A stretch of 64,000 nucleotides of DNA from RYN-230 sp963834515. GTDB lineage: Bacteria > Actinomycetota > Actinomycetes > Streptosporangiales > Streptosporangiaceae. Shown one piece after another: positions 60,192-64,000 of the stretch (position 1 is its first letter; each line of letters opens with the position of its first letter). A model generated the notes under the pieces. The model made no database searches. It was not told where the DNA came from and worked only from the letters and a program-made list of their open reading frames with translations. The translations under genes were made by a program, and so were the position numbers. The DNA lies in contig CAWICB010000005.1 in NCBI GenBank assembly GCA_963834515.1, positions 186,001 to 250,000 on the forward strand, given 5' to 3'.

Positions 60192-63100
60192 TCACGTCGC
60201 CGGGCCGAGAGTTGGAAGCTGGTGCACCTCGGGGGCGCGCAGCCCGGTGTACAGGGTGAGCGCTTCCAGCCAGTGACGGCGGGCCTGCCCGGCATCGTGG
60301 CTGGCCCGGTAGCTGTGCGCGAGGCCGTCGTGGGCCCGGGCTTGCTGATGCGGGTCGCCGATGTGCGTGGCCAGGCGTAGTGCGCTGGCGTACTGGGTGC
60401 GGGCCTGGCCAGGCCGGCCGGTGGCCAGCATGGTCTCGCCGAGGCCGCTGCGCGCCTCGGCCTCGCAGGCCCGGTCGCCGATCTGCTGGCTCAGCCCGAG
60501 CGCGCGCTGGAAGTGGCCGGCCGCCTGCTGGTACCGGCCCAGCCGCACGTCGGTACGGCCCAGGCCGTTCAGCGCCCCGGCCTGGCCGGCCCGCTCCCCG
60601 ATCTGCCGGCTCAGCGCCAGCGCGTGCTCGAAGTAGCCAGTGGCCTGCTGGTAGCGGCCCAGCCGCAGATCGATGGTGCCGAGCTTGGTCAGCACGAACT
60701 GCTCACCTGACCGGTCGCCGATCTCGCGGCACAGCGTGAGGGCTTGCCCGAGGCGGCGCCCGGCCTGCTCGAAGCGGCCCAGCAGCACATCGGACCAGCC
60801 CAGCGCCTCGAGCGCGTGCGCTTCGCCGAGCCGGTCGCCGGTGCCGCGGAGCAGGGCAAGGGCCTGCTCGAAGTGCCCGACCGCCTGCTCGCGGCGGCCC
60901 CGCGCGAACTCGACCAGGCCGAGCCGGCCCACCGCGTGACCCTCGCCCGCCCGGTCGCCGGCGTCACGGAAGATGGTCAGCGCCCGCTGCAGGTGCCCGG
61001 CGGCCAGGTCGAAGCGGCTCTGCGCCCACTCGATACAGCCCAGGGCGCTCAGCGCCTCCGCCTCGGCGGCGCGATCGCCGGACCGGCGGGCCGCCAGGCA
61101 GGCCCAGGTCTGGATGGTGCGGCCCTCGGCGTGATGGTCGCCGGTCTGCAGATAGGTGTAGAGCGTGGCGCCGAGACGGGTGGCGTGCCCAGGCCAGCCG
61201 TGCACCGCGGCGTGTGCGGCGACCGCGACCAGGGTGGCACGTTCCGCGTCCAGCCAGCCGCGCGCCGCGGCTGGGCCCCACGCCGCGGCGGGCTCGCCCG
61301 GCGGCGGCGCGGGCAGGCGGTACCGGTCAGCGGGTATCAGCACGGCCAGTGCCGAGCTGGCGGCGGCCAGGTAGTAGTCGAACAGCCTGGTCGTGGCCGC
61401 GCGCTGATCCGGCTCGCTGTCCTCGGCCGCAGCCAGGTCCAGCGCGTAACCGCGCAGCAGGTCGTGCAGCCCGTACCGGCCCGGCGCCGTGGCCTGGACC
61501 AGGTACGCCCGGGCCAGCCCGTCCAGCGTCCGGCGGGCGCCGGGTACGGCGCTGCCGGTGAGCGCGGCGCGGCGGCGGGCCCGAAACCGGAGCCGGGATG
61601 CAGGGCCAGCAACCGGAACATGCGGGCCGCGTCCGCGTCCAGCCGCCGGTAGGACCAGGAGAACACGGTCCGCACGGCCGAGCGGGGATCGCCGCCCGCA
61701 GCCAGCATGTCCAGCCGCCGGTGCAGCCCGGCCAGCTCGCCCGCCAGGTCGGCGAGCGGCACCCCGGGCCGCGCGGCAGCGATCTCGGCCGCGACCCGGA
61801 GCGCGAGCGGCAGCCTGGAGCACTGCCCGGCGAGCGCGGCGGCCGCGGCCGGCTCGGCGTCGACCCGCGGGCCGAGCAGCGCCCGGAGCAGGCCGAGCGC
61901 GTCGCCGGCTGGCAGCACGTCCAGGCTGAGGCGCTGGGCGCCGTCCCGGGCGACCAGGCCGGCCAGCGAATCACGGCTGGTCACCAGCGCCACGCAGCCC
62001 GCTGTGGCCGGAAGCAGCGGCCGGGCCTGCTCCGCCTCACCCGCGTTGTCCAGCACCACCAGCATCCGCAGGCCGGCCAGCAGGCTCCGGTACATGGCGG
62101 CCCGCTCGTCTGGATCCGCGGGGATGTCCCGGCCCGCCACGCCGAGGGCGCGCAGGAACCCGGCCAGCGCGTCCGTGGCCGGCATCGGCTGACCGGGGTC
62201 GAAGCCCCGCAGGTTGACGTACAGCTGCCCGGCCGGGAACCGGCCCGCCACCTGGTGGGCCCAGTGCACCGCCAGCGCGGTCTTGCCCACGCCCCCGGTG
62301 CCGGTGATGGCCGCGATCAGCGCGCCCCGCGGTGCCCCGGCGGCGGCCTGGTCCAGCCACCCGGTCAGCGCGGCCAGCTCGCCGGCCCGGCCGGCGAAAT
62401 GCGCTACCGGGGCCGGCAGCTGCCGCGGCAGGCCGTTCAGACTGGGCGGCCCGCCGGGCCCGGGCGGCCCGCCGGGTCCGGGCGGCCCGCCGGGTCCGGG
62501 CGGCCCGCCGGGTCCGGGCGGTGCGTCCCGGCCCGGCTGACCGTTCAGCCGGGGCGGCCGGGCACCGGGCAGGTCCTGGCGCAGCACGCGCAGGTGTGCG
62601 TCCCGCAGTTCCGCGCCCGGCCGTACCCCGAGCTGCTCATCCAGCCGGCGGCGCAGTTCCTCGTGCACCTGCAGGGCCGCATCCTGGCGCCCGGTGGCCG
62701 CGAGGGCGATCATGAGCCTGGCGTGTGCTTGCTCGTTCAGCGGCTCGGCCTGGGCCAGCGCGTGCAGGTGCGGCAGCGCCCGTTCATGGCCGCCCGCGCC
62801 GAACGCTGCCTCGGCGTGCCCGATCACAGCCGCCGCGCGGCGCCGGGCCAGGCTGGCCACGGCCGGGTGACCGCTCAGCAACGGCAGGTCGGCCAGTGGC
62901 TCGCCGCGCCACAGCCCCAGCGCTTCCTCGTACAGCCCGCAGGCGGTGGCCGGTTCCCCGGCCGCCTGGGCGGCCCGGGCCCGGCCGGCCAGCAGCCCGA
63001 ACGCCACAACGTCCAGGTTCCAGGTACCGGGCCGGAGCCGGTAACTGGTCCCGGCCGACACGATGAGCCCGCCGTCATCCCGGGGCGCCCGGCCCGGATC

Positions 63101-63643
63101 GAGGGCCCGGCGCAGGCCGCTTATGTACCCCTGGACCAGGTTGACCGCGGTGGCCGGGGGATCCTCGCCCCACAGCACGTCGATGATGCTGTCCCGCCCG
63201 GCCGGCTCATCCGGGCTCACGGCCAGCACGCCCAGCACGGCCCGCTGGCGCGGCGTCCCGAGGTCGACCCGGATACCGCCGCGCCAGGCCGTCACCGGCC
63301 CGAGCACCCGCAGCCACAGGTCCTCGCCAGCTCCGGCGGGCGGCCCAGCATCCGGGCGCGCGGCTCCGGTGCGTACCGCCCGGGCCGCGGCTGGGCGGCG
63401 GGCCTGGACGGCGTCCAGCCCGAGCGCGCCGGCCAGCCGGTCAACCGAACGTGACCGGGTCCGGCGGCCCTGCTCCACGTCCCGCACGGTGCCCAGGCCC
63501 ACGCCGGCCGCCGCGGCCAGCTCCCGCTGGGTCAGCCCGGCGGCCCGGCGGTGATCCGCCAGCCACCGGCCCAGGCCGGCCCCGGGACCGGCGGGCGGGC
63601 CATCCCCCGGCCACGACGGCTGCCCGTCGCCGTGATCCCGCAT
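60192..63643 (-). CDS. XRE-SARP-NB-ARC-TPR multidomain regulator, one apparent frameshift
   Basis: ATG 63643 (GGGGGCACC upstream) starts the reading. Residues about 20-75: XRE helix-turn-helix (LTQRELAAAAGVGLGTVRDV). Then a SARP winged helix (LRVLGPVTAWRGGIRVDLGT) and BTAD (LNEQAHARLMIALAATGRQD). A PPGPGG repeat linker, collagen-like (Gly-X-Y), precedes the NB-ARC ATPase (ITGTGGVGKTALAVHWAHQV; LVVLDNAGEAEQARPLLPA). Near 61580 the frame changes, then TPR repeats run to the end (LGLSQQIGDRACEAEARSGL, about every 40 residues). The shift lies in GCC/GCG runs and is probably a sequence error. Without it the protein is about 1150 residues. Confidence 0.85.
62451..62527. repeat. 18-bp tandem repeat coding for a Gly-X-Y (collagen-like) linker
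   Basis: About four copies of an 18-bp GC-only unit encode (PPGPGG)n between the BTAD and NB-ARC domains of the regulator. Copy number may vary between strains. Confidence 0.85.
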
Positions 63644-63659
63644 GGTGCCCCCAGGTAGC

Positions 63660-63928
63660 CCCAGTCCCCGTCTGCTGGCAAATGTCCAGTATGCACGTTG
63701 TGCGAAGAGCGCACGCGTTCCCGTACCGGTACTGGCCCTGGCCGCCGGGCCCGCCGCGCTGACCAGGCAGCGGGCGTGCCAGGCGGCACCGGGCCGCAGT
63801 CCAGCCCGGCACCAGGCCGCCGTGGCATGCTCAGCACACCTGTCCGCCCGGCTGGCCACGGGGGCGCTTCGGGGGAGGCAGGCCACCTCCAGCCTGGCGA
63901 CGGGGGCGGTGGCCGGCTGTGGCCGCGA
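63660..63928. other. Intergenic region with no gene seen
   Basis: No supported ORF. It must hold the promoter of the large regulator gene. On the minus strand a CATACT element and a GTACCGGTAC palindrome (63722-63731) are visible, but their roles are unclear. Confidence 0.5.
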
Positions 63929-64000
63929 TCACCGGGTGATCGTGGCCCAGCCGGCCAGGTAGGCGGCGAGCAGGGCGTGGGCCACGTCACCCACGGCGCG
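63929..64000 (-). CDS. C-terminal end of an unidentified protein (partial)
   Basis: The minus strand is open from the right edge to a TGA at 63929-63931: RAVGDVAHALLAAYLAGWAT then ITR. It reads like a helical C-terminus and not low-complexity shadow. Too short to name. Confidence 0.35.
   Translation of the reverse strand, partial: RAVGDVAHALLAAYLAGWATITR

Overview
This is a GC-rich (about 70% or more) window from an actinomycete chromosome. The signs are extreme G/C bias at third codon positions, GTG starts, two AfsR/SARP-type regulators, a class F sortase, paired apolipoprotein N-acyltransferases, TANNNT -10 boxes 6-7 nt before start codons (leaderless transcripts), and a site resembling the Streptomyces Nur box. 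The style fits Streptosporangiales or Streptomyces-like lineages; I cannot name a genus. I found no tRNA, rRNA, CRISPR array, phage genes or transposase.

Layout. 0-8.4 kb: tandem lnt genes (minus; the second disrupted), an EamA permease, a THUMP-like methyltransferase and serS (plus), then an S53 peptidase (minus). Four of these six genes carry apparent frameshifts, including essential serS, so indel errors in the assembly are the likeliest cause. 8.5-13.5 kb (minus): a DUF1707 protein; a compact unit of response-regulator/TrxR-like flavoprotein, cNMP-domain histidine kinase and UBP zinc finger; and a DUF6328 membrane protein. 13.6-17.9 kb (plus): a cobalamin riboswitch followed by cobD, a bluB-cobT fusion, cobU and cobS, the late steps of B12 assembly. 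18-19.8 kb: a secreted GH5 enzyme and a methyltransferase. 19.8-28.2 kb (minus): a PAQR protein, a hypothetical gene, and a LacI-type regulator with an ABC importer plus a metallophosphoesterase. 28.5-31.1 kb: a sigma factor, and a nickel/cobalt permease with a cysteine-less TraR/DksA protein behind a Nur-like box. 31.1-36.5 kb: a SufE/rhodanese pair, a P450, an FAD amine-oxidase-like enzyme, and a truncated cupin divergent from a LysR regulator.

36.5-45 kb: a secreted HAF-repeat protein, TetR, PfpI, VOC, a MEDS-ATPase, DsbA/FrnE, a small membrane protein, and an anchored secreted protein followed by a class F sortase. 45-54.8 kb: a flavoprotein, a lipoprotein amidase, a GDT1-family manganese exporter behind a yybP-ykoY (Mn2+) riboswitch, an RCC1 lipoprotein, DUF488, DUF885, DUF2252 and a Cys-less Lpd-like flavoprotein. 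54.8-64 kb: a secreted beta-helix protein and two large multidomain regulators (SARP-NB-ARC-TPR and XRE-SARP-NB-ARC-TPR) flanking an RsbW-like ATPase.

Metal handling recurs: B12 synthesis, Ni/Co uptake and Mn export each have a recognisable RNA or DNA control element. Signalling is also dense. Four intergenic stretches hold decayed pieces of metabolic or enzyme genes (a GH-like protein, a GH1 glucosidase, a glucose-dehydrogenase-type enzyme, a phosphoribosyltransferase). The most unusual functional unit is the redox-type signalling cluster at 9.4-12.9 kb.
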